Assembly (NCBI GenBank): GCA_026987995.1
Contig: JALSMC010000275.1
Coordinates: 1-7,293 of the forward strand
Source: Sulfurimonas sp.
Lineage (GTDB): Bacteria; Campylobacterota; Campylobacteria; Campylobacterales; Sulfurimonadaceae
Direction of reading: 5' to 3'
Length of the DNA stretch: 7,293 nucleotides
Shown here: piece by piece, positions 1-6,134 of the stretch
Layout of the letters: the number at the start of each line of letters is the position of its first letter
Position numbering within the stretch: position 1 is the stretch's first letter
The notes under the pieces: model-generated
Seen by the model: only the letters and a program-made list of their open reading frames with translations
Database searches by the model: none
Told to the model about the DNA's origin: nothing
Program-made: the position numbers and the translations under genes

Positions 1-1008
1 AGGTGATTTTAGAGTGAGTTTATCCCCCTCCATCGGTCTGTTAAACCCAAGCATAGGAGTTGACTTTCCACTTCTTGCGATGTCTATGATATTTGCTACT
101 ACTGCAGATGCAGTAGCATCACCACCAGCACCAGGACCATAGTATAGAGTTTCTCCTACTTTATCGCCCACAACAGAGATAGCATTCATAACACCATCTA
201 TCTTTGCTATCATCTCATCTTGTTTTATAAGACAAGCATGAACACGAAGCTCAACTTCATTTTCATCTTTTTTAGCGATACCTAAAAGCTTGATTGCATA
301 ACCGAACTCTTTAGCAAACGCGATGTCCTCACTACGAACATTATCAATTCCCTCAATGAGAATATCTTCAGGTTTCGCATCAATTCCGTAAGCTATTGAA
401 GCAAGGATGAGAAGTTTGTGAGCCGCATCAAATCCACCAACATCAAAAGAAGGATCAGCTTCAGCATAACCTAAATCTTGTGCTTCTTTGAGTATAGCAT
501 CATATGAAACGCCATGGTTTGTCATCTCAGTCATCATGTAGTTACAAGTACCGTTCATGATGCCCATTATAGACTCGATATGGTTAGCAGATAAACCATC
601 ACGAAGAGCGTTAATGATAGGAATACCTCCAGCAACAGAAGCCTCATACTCAAACGCGATGTCTTTTGCTATAGCTTGAAGCTCATAACGGTGATATGCA
701 AGCAGTGCTTTGTTTGCGGTAACAACTGCCTTTCCAGTGTTAAGTGCCTTCTTAACAACTTCAAATGGCTCATCAACCCCACCCATAAGTTCAACAACAA
801 TGTCTATCTCTTTATCTTCTAAAATATCATCAACATTGTCAGTGATAATTATGTCAAGACCTCTGTCTTTTTTAAGGTTTTTAACAACACCACTTTTAAC
901 AACGATGTCTACACCAGCACGAGCAGAAATAATCTCTGCATTATCTCTTAAAATCTCAGCGACACTAGTTCCGACTGTTCCAACACCAATTATTCCGACT
1001 TTTATCAT
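1..1008 (-). CDS. hom: Homoserine dehydrogenase, partial (C-terminus beyond left edge)
   Basis: Cytoplasmic enzyme that reduces aspartate semialdehyde to homoserine with NAD(P)H, the branch point to threonine and methionine. The visible 336 residues start with a Rossmann GxGxxG loop (G8, G10, G13). They then show the conserved ANK at 98-100, AGGIPII at 126-132, the NGT at 153-155, and the family signature D185-P..D189-V..D194-A-A-H-K198. K100 and K198 correspond to the conserved active-site lysines of the family. The reading frame is open to base 1. The family is usually about 420-430 residues with a C-terminal ACT domain for feedback control by threonine, so roughly 90 residues including that domain lie outside; whether it is present cannot be seen. 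The ATG at 1008 lies one base after the aminotransferase stop. A likely Shine-Dalgarno AAGAGG (1026-1021) lies inside the end of that gene, 12 nt upstream, so the two are probably co-transcribed. Family identification is firm. Confidence 0.96.
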   Translation of the reverse strand, partial: MIKVGIIGVGTVGTSVAEILRDNAEIISARAGVDIVVKSGVVKNLKKDRGLDIIITDNVDDILEDKEIDIVVELMGGVDEPFEVVKKALNTGKAVVTANKALLAYHRYELQAIAKDIAFEYEASVAGGIPIINALRDGLSANHIESIMGIMNGTCNYMMTEMTNHGVSYDAILKEAQDLGYAEADPSFDVGGFDAAHKLLILASIAYGIDAKPEDILIEGIDNVRSEDIAFAKEFGYAIKLLGIAKKDENEVELRVHACLIKQDEMIAKIDGVMNAISVVGDKVGETLYYGPGAGGDATASAVVANIIDIARSGKSTPMLGFNRPMEGDKLTLKSP

Positions 1009-1009
1009 A

Positions 1010-2230
1010 TTACTTTGATTCCTCTTGAAACTGTTTTAAAAACTCTTTTATATTTCTTGCTGCTTGACGAATACGGTTATCATTTTCTATGAGAGCTATA
1101 CGAACATACCCCTCTCCATACTCACCAAAACCGATTCCTGGTGCTACGGCAACTCCTGCTTCTGTAAGTAGGCGTTTAGAAAATTCTAAAGAACCAAGAT
1201 GCTGTACACACTCAGGCATTTTTGCCCATGAGAACATACTTGCTTCATTTTTTTGTATATGCCAACCCGCTCTATCAAAGGCTTCGATAAGAACTTCTTG
1301 TCTATGGTTATACTTATCTGTTATGTCTTTAACACACTGCTGATCACCATTAAGTGCTACAGTAGCTGCCACTTGAATAGGTGTAAACATCCCATAGTCA
1401 AGCCAAGACTTTATCTTTTGCAGTGCACCGATGAGCTTAGTATTTCCAACAAAGAAACCTACACGCCATCCTGCCATGTTGTAAGACTTTGAGAGTGTAA
1501 ACGACTCTACTGCAACATCAAGTGCACCTGGAACTGACATGATAGATGGCGTTACATAACCATCAAACGTGATATCACCATAAGCGATATCAGAGATGAT
1601 ATAAAATCTTTTCTCTTTAGCCATAGCAACAAGTCTGACATAAAACTCAGGAGTTACAGTTGCTGTTGTCGGATTGTGAGGAAAGTTTACAAGTACGTAC
1701 TTAGGTTTAGGAGAACTCTCTTTAAAAACACGTTCAAGGTTCTCAAAGAAATGATCTTCATCTATTCTATACTTTTCATCAAACTTTATCCCAAACTTTA
1801 CAACATTTCCACCCGCTAAGATGAAAGAAAACTCATGAATAGGATAAGTAGGATCAGGAACAACAGCAACATCACCAGGATTTGTGATAGCATATGTTAG
1901 GTGAGCATAACCCTCTTTAGAACCCATAGTGGCTACACATTGAGTCTCAGGATCAAGCTTGCAGTCATAACGACGTTCATACCAGTCCGCTATTGCTTGG
2001 AGAAGTTTAGGTATACCCTTAGAAGTAGAGTAGCCATGTGTTTTAGTTTTTTGGGCCGATTCAACAAGTTTTGCACGAATGTGCTCTGGAGTATCTCCAT
2101 CAGGATTACCCATAGAAAAGTCTATGACATCTTTTCCAGCACGACGCTCTTTCATCTTAATGTCGTTAACCTCAGCAAATACATACTTCGGCAATCTTTC
2201 AACTCTGTTAAATCTTATCTCATCAAACAT
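1010..2230 (-). CDS. alaC: PLP-dependent class I/II aminotransferase, AlaC-type
   Basis: Cytoplasmic fold-type I aminotransferase, 406 residues, the normal length. It closely resembles E. coli AlaC (glutamate-pyruvate aminotransferase) as I remember that sequence: RxxRLPxYVF near the N-terminus, SMGNPDG at 39-45, THGYSTS at 64-70, GSKEG at 103-107, [13 protein letters not shown] at 244-256. K248 in [10 protein letters not shown] is the PLP-binding lysine. N186 (NFPHNP), D214 and Y217 should contact the cofactor, and R377 (GYVRIAL) should bind the substrate carboxylate. Relatives are often annotated as LL-diaminopimelate aminotransferase, so the substrate (pyruvate/alanine, or a lysine- or threonine-family intermediate) is not settled; adjacency to hom would suit the aspartate family. 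The ATG at 2230 has a good Shine-Dalgarno AGAGGG (2242-2237) at 6 nt. The 70-nt gap upstream lacks a clear terminator; a weak -10-like TAAAAT (2263-2258) could be an internal promoter. Confidence 0.93.
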   Translation of the reverse strand: MFDEIRFNRVERLPKYVFAEVNDIKMKERRAGKDVIDFSMGNPDGDTPEHIRAKLVESAQKTKTHGYSTSKGIPKLLQAIADWYERRYDCKLDPETQCVATMGSKEGYAHLTYAITNPGDVAVVPDPTYPIHEFSFILAGGNVVKFGIKFDEKYRIDEDHFFENLERVFKESSPKPKYVLVNFPHNPTTATVTPEFYVRLVAMAKEKRFYIISDIAYGDITFDGYVTPSIMSVPGALDVAVESFTLSKSYNMAGWRVGFFVGNTKLIGALQKIKSWLDYGMFTPIQVAATVALNGDQQCVKDITDKYNHRQEVLIEAFDRAGWHIQKNEASMFSWAKMPECVQHLGSLEFSKRLLTEAGVAVAPGIGFGEYGEGYVRIALIENDNRIRQAARNIKEFLKQFQEESK

Positions 2231-2300
2231 ATTTAGCCCTCTAAATTTATTACTGACATTTTATCTAAATAAATTGAGAATAAGCTAATAAAGTGTTTTG

Positions 2301-3158
2301 CTACTTTTCACCTTGAGGTTTCAGTATCAATTCATCACGAATATTTTTCATAGTATAAAGGTCTGCTATTTTTATATACTTTGCATTTTGAGGAATATGA
2401 AGTTTCATATTACGATGAATTTTACTCTCTCGGATTACTTTTAAAAGATGTAGTGATGCATCATAATAAGCAATATATGGATACCAACTATTGCGACGAC
2501 TACTCAAGATATCAAGAGTTTTTATTTTTGAAACATTGAGCCAATGAGCATAAGGAGAACGCTTCAAGCTGCTTTCTTCATGTGCAGTTAAGATTTCTAT
2601 GTCTAAAAACCCCTTATCCATATCTATAATATAAGTCCATTCAAAAGCAGAGTTTCGTTCTATGTCTATAATTTTACAAGCACTTTTTCGTAGTTCTTCT
2701 TCTAAGACAAGAGGATCTGTTGCATACTCTGATGTAAGTGCTATATTCCATGTAAATTCTGAAGCATCAAGGTTTGAAGCTATTGTAACATAGCGATAGT
2801 AGCCAATATTTCTTAGAGTGTCACCCATAAGTTTCACAAAAAAGAGTGGTGCTCCACTTGTCTTAAAATTAAGTCTAAGTTCACTCGGTTTAGAAAAAAA
2901 TAGTTTTAAAAGCCCATTATCTTTAAGTGTTTGCACCACTTTTACAGAATCTACTCTCTCATTTTCATAAAAAGCTGTTTCGGGCTCAAAAATCACTTTT
3001 ATAAATTGACTATTTTCATTATATGTTTCTTCATCTAAAAAACTTTTTATCTTCAAAATAAGTGGATTTTCATTTACCTGTACTTCTTCAAATACTTCTA
3101 CATCTAAAGCATATACAAAATTGACAATTAGGAAAAAACCTAATAGTATTTTTACCAT
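2301..3158 (-). CDS. Exported (periplasmic) protein of unknown function
   Basis: I do not recognise a named domain. The 285 residues begin with a clear signal peptide: MVK, a hydrophobic core LLGFFLIVNFV, and a likely cleavage after VYA at residue 17. No lipobox cysteine is present and the only cysteine is C161. No later segment is hydrophobic enough to be a membrane helix, so the mature protein is probably soluble in the periplasm. The mature part alternates short beta-like and charged stretches and has an aromatic cluster at 225-232 (WYPYIAYY). The start overlaps the end of the RodZ-like gene by 7 nt. A Shine-Dalgarno AGAGG (3169-3165) sits 6 nt before the ATG, so the two are probably translationally coupled. 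From memory the same position in Campylobacter jejuni (Cj0151c) is also an unnamed periplasmic protein. A partner role with the RodZ-like protein is inference. Confidence 0.88.
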   Translation of the reverse strand: MVKILLGFFLIVNFVYALDVEVFEEVQVNENPLILKIKSFLDEETYNENSQFIKVIFEPETAFYENERVDSVKVVQTLKDNGLLKLFFSKPSELRLNFKTSGAPLFFVKLMGDTLRNIGYYRYVTIASNLDASEFTWNIALTSEYATDPLVLEEELRKSACKIIDIERNSAFEWTYIIDMDKGFLDIEILTAHEESSLKRSPYAHWLNVSKIKTLDILSSRRNSWYPYIAYYDASLHLLKVIRESKIHRNMKLHIPQNAKYIKIADLYTMKNIRDELILKPQGEK

Positions 3159-3952
3159 TTACTACCTCTGTTTAATCTTTTGAACTCACTAAGAGAAATA
3201 GCTTTTACACTACCATCTTCATATAAATAGCGTATGTTATTCTTGGACTTTATTGTGACTTCTTCGCCATTTATAAACATCTTAATATAACCATGACCAA
3301 GAATAAGTAACCACTTTTTCTCTGGGTCAAGTTGTATTTCACCCTTAAATGTTTTTTGATTTTTTTTGTTTGTTTGGACATCTATATATCCTAACCAAAC
3401 TTTTGACTTTGTAACAATTTTAAATGATTTTACAACTGCTTCAACATCCTCTATAGGCTCAAGTATTTTTTGAGTACTATTATCTTCATTTGTAATGTTA
3501 TTATCAACTGTTATGTTTAAATCTTCTAGTGTGTTAACGGGTCTAATGCTCTCTTGTACTTTTTGAATAAGAACATCATCAACCACCTGCTCTTTCACTT
3601 TCTCTTCTCCGAAAAATCCGCTCTGATACATCATAACAATTAAAAATATAACTATTACAATAATCATATAAATAGTATTTGCTTTGTTTTTCTTTTGTGG
3701 TGCAACTAAGAGTCCCTCATCTAAGCTCGATGCCTCTTTATCATCAAAGTATGCTATACCAGCAGACTTAAGAGAGGTAAGGTCTATATGATACTCTTTT
3801 TCTAAAATAGAGATAAACCCTACAAACTGTACTCTTTGTAAACTATCAAAGTTATGTCCAAGAATTGCTTTTACATGTAAGACTGGGATATGTGTATCCT
3901 CATATATCTTCTGTGCACCTATACTCTTTAACTTCTCTAGTTCTTCACTCAT
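3152..3952 (-). CDS. RodZ-like single-pass membrane protein (cytoplasmic HTH-like domain, TM helix, periplasmic domain)
   Basis: 266 residues in three parts. Residues 5-65 form a helical domain laid out like the RodZ/HTH_25 N-terminus: IGAQKIYEDTHIPVLHVKAILGHNF corresponds to the 'REEQGLSLEDVAEATKIRPRYLEALE' type of pattern, but degenerate. Residues 93-110 are a single strongly hydrophobic helix after a KKNK stop-transfer, which puts the N-terminus inside. Residues 115-180 are an acidic, Asn-rich linker. Residues 184-235 resemble the periplasmic C-terminal beta domain of RodZ (DUF4115-like: a 'W.G..DV.....K.FKGE' pattern, then 'W.LILGHGYIKMFINGE'). RodZ links MreB to the cell-wall elongation machinery in rods. 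Here the family match is by domain order and pattern only, so a morphogenesis role is inferred. The ATG overlaps the SpoU gene stop by one base (TAATG), which indicates coupled translation. The C-terminus overlaps the next gene by 7 nt. A generic HTH-anchored membrane regulator is the alternative. Confidence 0.85.
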   Translation of the reverse strand: MSEELEKLKSIGAQKIYEDTHIPVLHVKAILGHNFDSLQRVQFVGFISILEKEYHIDLTSLKSAGIAYFDDKEASSLDEGLLVAPQKKNKANTIYMIIVIVIFLIVMMYQSGFFGEEKVKEQVVDDVLIQKVQESIRPVNTLEDLNITVDNNITNEDNSTQKILEPIEDVEAVVKSFKIVTKSKVWLGYIDVQTNKKNQKTFKGEIQLDPEKKWLLILGHGYIKMFINGEEVTIKSKNNIRYLYEDGSVKAISLSEFKRLNRGSKW

Positions 3953-4629
3953 TATCGCATCCTATCCATTAAAATTGCTCCTGCTACACTTACATTAAGA
4001 GAGTCAAATTCATGTTTCATTTTTATACTTACTGCACAGTCTAGTTTGGAAACTATTCGAGAAGTTAGACCTTCACCTTCACTACCTAAAACTAGTATCT
4101 TTTTCTTATCTATTCTCGTTTCTCTTATATCCATACCACTCATATCAGCACCATACGTTGTAAAACCTGACATTTTAAAGTCATTTATCACATCATGAAT
4201 GTTGTTCTCGATGGCAAAAGGCATATCATAAAGAGCTCCCGTACTAGTTCTCATGATAGTATCGAGTGGGAGTTGTTTTATACCACAGGCGATGATTCCA
4301 TCTACACCTAAAGCATAAGCACTACGAACAAGTGCACCAATGTTTCCTACATCTGTAACCCCTGAGAGGATGAGTACAAATTTCTTCTCTAAAAGGAAGT
4401 CATAGGGCTGAAGGTGAACATCATCTACCTCCGCTAAAAAACCTTGATGTGAAGCATTTTTACACATCTTTTGTGCCGCTTCATTTGGAATACGTTTTAT
4501 CTCAAAGCCCATTTTCATAAGACGAGAGTATTCTTTTTTCTCTAGCTCTTTTGCTAGATACAGTGTTTTGATTTTGTTTGGGTATTTGTTTATTAAATAA
4601 TATATTGGTTGTTTTGCATAAATTAACAT
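3952..4629 (-). CDS. rlmB: SpoU-family RNA ribose 2'-O-methyltransferase (RlmB/TrmH type)
   Basis: SAM-dependent SPOUT methyltransferase that methylates a ribose 2'-OH in rRNA or tRNA. Of 225 residues, about 1-72 form the small L30e-like RNA-binding domain and about 83-225 the knotted catalytic domain. The three SpoU motifs are present: motif 1 D93-VGNIGAL-VR102, with N96 and the catalytic-type R102; motif 2 LGSEGEGL at 181-188; motif 3 SLNVSVA at 210-216. It is slightly shorter than E. coli RlmB (about 243). Motif 3 has KMKHEFDSLNV where relatives usually have a glycine-containing PMxGxxxSLNV. The 23S G2251 specificity implied by the name rlmB is the usual annotation but is not proven by motifs. 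The start at 4629 is fixed by an in-frame TAG four codons upstream (4641-4639). It lacks a Shine-Dalgarno. The gene lies 61 nt after rsmI, another 2'-O-methyltransferase from an unrelated fold. Confidence 0.92.
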   Translation of the reverse strand: MLIYAKQPIYYLINKYPNKIKTLYLAKELEKKEYSRLMKMGFEIKRIPNEAAQKMCKNASHQGFLAEVDDVHLQPYDFLLEKKFVLILSGVTDVGNIGALVRSAYALGVDGIIACGIKQLPLDTIMRTSTGALYDMPFAIENNIHDVINDFKMSGFTTYGADMSGMDIRETRIDKKKILVLGSEGEGLTSRIVSKLDCAVSIKMKHEFDSLNVSVAGAILMDRMR

Positions 4630-4635
4630 GTGAGT

Positions 4636-4641
4636 ATTCTA
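4636..4641 (-). promoter_or_regulatory. Candidate -10 box directly before the SpoU methyltransferase gene
   Basis: Read on the minus strand, TAGAAT (4641-4636) follows a T-rich tract and ends only 6 nt before the ATG at 4629. Transcription from it would begin at or next to the start codon and give a leaderless message, which fits the missing Shine-Dalgarno. No -35 box is visible, which is normal for this phylum. The gap is AT-rich, so a chance match is quite possible. Confidence 0.3.
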
Positions 4642-4690
4642 TCTAAAAAAAGTGTTAATTAAGTGATGAAAATCTATTTTTAAGAAAAAA

Positions 4691-5506
4691 TTATAACTCC
4701 AGTAATCTTTTATAACAAGATTTACTATTTTCTCCCGTAATTTTACAGATTAGTTTTGCTTGTACTTTTTTAGGAAGGTCAAGGGCGAGTATATCTTTTT
4801 GAGTTATAGCAGAGTCCATTTGACTCTCAGCTTTCTCAAACACTACTACCCATTCCCCTCGAAAATTACCATCGAAGTGTGCAAGTGCTTGCGACGGGGT
4901 TCCACGAAAATACTTTTGATACTTTTTAGTAAGTTCTTTTGCAAGAAAAAGCTCTCTAGTAGGTTCTTCTATCTCTATCTCTAGTAGTAGTTTCTCTATA
5001 CGGTGAGGAGATTCATACAAAACGCTAGTAAAACCATTGTGAAGTGCTTTTTGAAGTCCAGCAGCACGAGAGTCACCTTTATGATCTAAAAAACCTAAAA
5101 AGAGCATCTTGGTCTCCTGAAATCCTGCTGCAACAAACGCAGTAAGCACCGCGTTTGCTCCTGGAAGAACATCAAACTCTACATCATTCGCCAAACAGTA
5201 AGCAACTAGAGCCTGTCCTGGGTCACTCACACCAGGCATACCAGCATCACTTGCATAAACAACATTTGAGTCAAAATAATCAGGTGATAGTTTTTCAATG
5301 AAATGTTTTTCGTTATGAGAGTGAAGCGAAATGAATTCTTGGTCTTCTTTGAAAACAGTGTTATAACGGGTTTTTAAAATGTTGATGAGTTTTTTTGTAA
5401 CGCGAGTATCTTCGCAGAGGAGTATATCAGCTTCACTTAAAAGCTCGATGCTTCTAAGTGAGATGTCGCCTATGTTACCTATGGGAGTAGGAACTAGACT
5501 TAGCAA
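4691..5506 (-). CDS. rsmI: 16S rRNA (cytidine-1402-2'-O)-methyltransferase RsmI
   Basis: Methylates the ribose of C1402 in the 16S rRNA decoding centre, using SAM; it belongs to the tetrapyrrole-methylase fold. The 271 residues carry the family motifs in order: VPTPIGNIGDISLRS at 5-19, CEDTR at 31-35, the glycine-rich SDAGMPGVSDPG at 86-97, LPGANA at 114-119 (more often LPGPSA), ESPHR at 165-169, GEWVVV at 217-222. The start codon is TTG at 5506. An in-frame TAA lies only four codons upstream (5518-5516), no ATG or GTG lies between, and the family normally begins a few residues before PTPIGN. No convincing Shine-Dalgarno is visible in the 12-nt gap after rpmE, so translation is probably weak or coupled to rpmE. 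Length and motif order are normal. Confidence 0.95.
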   Translation of the reverse strand: MLSLVPTPIGNIGDISLRSIELLSEADILLCEDTRVTKKLINILKTRYNTVFKEDQEFISLHSHNEKHFIEKLSPDYFDSNVVYASDAGMPGVSDPGQALVAYCLANDVEFDVLPGANAVLTAFVAAGFQETKMLFLGFLDHKGDSRAAGLQKALHNGFTSVLYESPHRIEKLLLEIEIEEPTRELFLAKELTKKYQKYFRGTPSQALAHFDGNFRGEWVVVFEKAESQMDSAITQKDILALDLPKKVQAKLICKITGENSKSCYKRLLEL

Positions 5507-5518
5507 GAGGAAATCTTA

Positions 5519-5719
5519 CTATTTTTTAGCGTAACGAGCGTTAAACTTCTCGATTCTACCAGCTGTATCTACCATTCTCTCAGAACCTGTGAAGAATGGG
5601 TGACACTCATTACAGATGTCTATTTTAAGTGTGTCTTGAGCCGCTTTGTTCTCAAAAGTATTTCCACAAGCACAAGTTACTGCACAAGTTACAAATTCTG
5701 GGTGTAAGTTTTTTTTCAT
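5519..5719 (-). CDS. rpmE: 50S ribosomal protein L31 (zinc-binding, C+ type)
   Basis: Large-subunit protein at the central protuberance that bridges to the small subunit. The 66 residues begin [10 protein letters not shown] and carry four cysteines at the zinc-ligand positions of the C+ form: C16 and C18 (CACGN), C36 and C39 (ICNECHP). The conserved HPFFTG (40-45) and [10 protein letters not shown] (54-63) follow. An additional cysteine, C12, is present. The open frame extends seven codons upstream to a GTG at 5740. The ATG at 5719 is preferred because L31 proteins start at this point and a Shine-Dalgarno AAAAGG (5733-5728) stands 8 nt before it, inside the longer version. The gene is followed 12 nt later by rsmI and probably heads the operon. 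A candidate promoter and an inverted repeat lie just upstream. Confidence 0.97.
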   Translation of the reverse strand: MKKNLHPEFVTCAVTCACGNTFENKAAQDTLKIDICNECHPFFTGSERMVDTAGRIEKFNARYAKK

Positions 5720-5735
5720 TTCGTTTGCCTTTTGT

Positions 5736-5754
5736 ATCACGTCATGTACGTAAT
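5736..5754. repeat. Imperfect inverted repeat in the rpmE leader
   Basis: ATCACGT (5736-5742) and ACGTAAT (5748-5754) are inverted copies matching at 6 of 7 positions around a 5-nt centre CATGT. The element begins immediately downstream of the candidate rpmE -10 box and covers the expected transcription start, where an operator or a short leader hairpin would act. Which protein or RNA would use it is unknown. Confidence 0.4.
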
Positions 5755-5760
5755 ACTATA
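5755..5760 (-). promoter_or_regulatory. Candidate -10 box for rpmE and the downstream operon
   Basis: TATAGT (5760-5755, minus strand) lies at the end of an A/T-only run and would start transcription near 5748, about 29 nt before the rpmE ATG. This leaves room for the Shine-Dalgarno. No -35 hexamer is visible; a C-rich stretch occupies that region. The position is right for an operon promoter, but the call rests on one hexamer. Confidence 0.4.
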
Positions 5761-5818
5761 TATTTTTTAAATCCGTATGGGGGCAGATTCTTGAACTGAA
5801 ATTATATCGAAATATTTC

Positions 5819-6007
5819 TTAAAGTTTAAAGCTAGCTTCTAACTCTTTTAAGGCTTCATAATTAGACTTTGATTTTTTCACAACTTCTTCAAAGGCGAAA
5901 CCTTTTCTTACTATCTCATATAAATAAGGTTTATCTTTGCGCCAATTTCTAAGAGTCATTGGTGTTATTTCTAAGAGTCTCGCCATATCTTGTTGTGTCA
6001 TTTTCAT
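5819..6007 (-). CDS. Small helix-turn-helix DNA-binding protein (62 aa), probable local regulator
   Basis: A one-domain protein. Residues 4-13 (TQQDMARLLE) form the first HTH helix. A turn at ITP (14-16) leads into the recognition-like helix MTLRNWRK (17-24), the pattern of Cro- or MerR-like HTHs. Residues 29-60 are charged and helical (FEEVVKKSKSNYEALKELEASF), suitable for dimerisation. No effector domain is present. The start could be the ATG at 6007 or the ATG two codons later (6001-5999); neither has a clear Shine-Dalgarno. It is transcribed divergently from the outer-membrane barrel gene across a 127-bp region full of palindromes, so control of itself and of that gene is the natural inference. 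The 99-nt gap to rpmE has no convincing terminator, so read-through into rpmE is possible. I do not recognise a named family. Confidence 0.8.
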   Translation of the reverse strand: MKMTQQDMARLLEITPMTLRNWRKDKPYLYEIVRKGFAFEEVVKKSKSNYEALKELEASFKL

Positions 6008-6022
6008 ATAGAAATTCTATAT
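6006..6022. repeat. 17-bp palindrome overlapping the start codon of the HTH gene
   Basis: ATATAGAAATTCTATAT is a perfect inverted repeat around the central A at 6014. On the minus strand it includes a TATAGAAT (6021-6014) -10-like element and runs into the ATG at 6007. It could be an operator bound by the HTH protein itself, or a hairpin at the 5' end of its message. Confidence 0.55.
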
Positions 6023-6023
6023 A

Positions 6024-6029
6024 ATTATA
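6024..6029 (-). promoter_or_regulatory. Candidate -10 box for the HTH gene
   Basis: TATAAT (6029-6024, minus strand) is a consensus hexamer, giving a start near 6017 and a leader of about 10 nt, too short for a normal Shine-Dalgarno. The TAGAAT at 6019-6014 is an alternative that would make the message leaderless. No good -35 is visible for either. Confidence 0.4.
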
Positions 6030-6033
6030 TCTA

Positions 6034-6100
6034 TATCTAAAATTCGATAAATATTATCCTTATATTTACAATAAAGATAATATTTATCTATAATTAGATA
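6034..6100. repeat. Large inverted repeat made of two GATAA-N3-TTATC palindromes
   Basis: The arms 6034-6058 and 6076-6100 are inverted copies, identical at 21 of 25 positions, with a 17-bp spacer. Their inner 13 bp match perfectly: GATAAATATTATC (6046-6058) and GATAATATTTATC (6076-6088). Each 13-mer is itself a palindrome, GATAA-N3-TTATC. The outer parts repeat TATCTAA / TTAGATA. The right side also forms a third palindrome, TATCTA-TAAT-TAGATA (6085-6100), covering the -10 box of the barrel gene. The two 13-bp sites are 30 bp apart centre to centre, about three helical turns, so proteins bound there would sit on the same DNA face. This looks like an operator pair. Confidence 0.65.
6065..6094 (+). 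promoter_or_regulatory. Likely sigma-70 promoter of the outer-membrane barrel gene
   Basis: TTTACA (6065-6070, five of six to TTGACA) and a consensus TATAAT (6089-6094) are separated by 18 nt. The start would be near 6101, giving a leader of about 34 nt before the ATG at 6135. The palindrome at 6076-6088 exactly fills the end of the spacer up to the -10 box, so a protein bound there would be expected to block RNA polymerase, or to reshape the spacer if it is an activator. Confidence 0.55.
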
Positions 6101-6134
6101 CTATTGAGGTAATATTTTCGATTAAAGGTTTAAA

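Noticed and set aside
710..1018. 102-codon plus-strand open frame
   Set aside because: Lies wholly antisense to the well-supported hom gene; low-complexity Ser/Thr/Leu product is typical of the reverse of a coding frame.
1089..1492. Plus-strand open frames of 79 and 84 codons
   Set aside because: Shadows of the aminotransferase gene; no start signals.
1901..2288. Overlapping plus-strand open frames of 69 and 111 codons
   Set aside because: Antisense to the aminotransferase N-terminus, in two competing frames, with no ribosome-binding site and no recognisable motif.
2285..2310. Short AAAGT/ACTTT hairpin at the end of the exported-protein gene as a terminator
   Set aside because: Only 5 A/T-rich base pairs and no T-run after it on the minus strand; read-through into the aminotransferase gene is more likely.
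4760..4984. 74-codon plus-strand open frame
   Set aside because: Antisense to the rsmI C-terminus; Phe/Leu/Ser-rich product reflects the complement of Lys/Glu codons.
5770..5805. Resemblance to a tRNA 3' end (minus strand, TTCAAGAATCTGCCCCCA) or to the 5' end of tmRNA (plus strand, GGGGGCAGATTC)
   Set aside because: The T-stem does not pair with a 7-nt loop, no anticodon or acceptor partner lies upstream, and no tmRNA tag frame or tRNA-like 3' end follows on the plus strand.
6001..6134. CRISPR-like or integron-like repeat array
   Set aside because: The repeats are inverted and nested within one promoter region, with no regularly spaced direct repeats, no spacers and no cas or integrase genes nearby.
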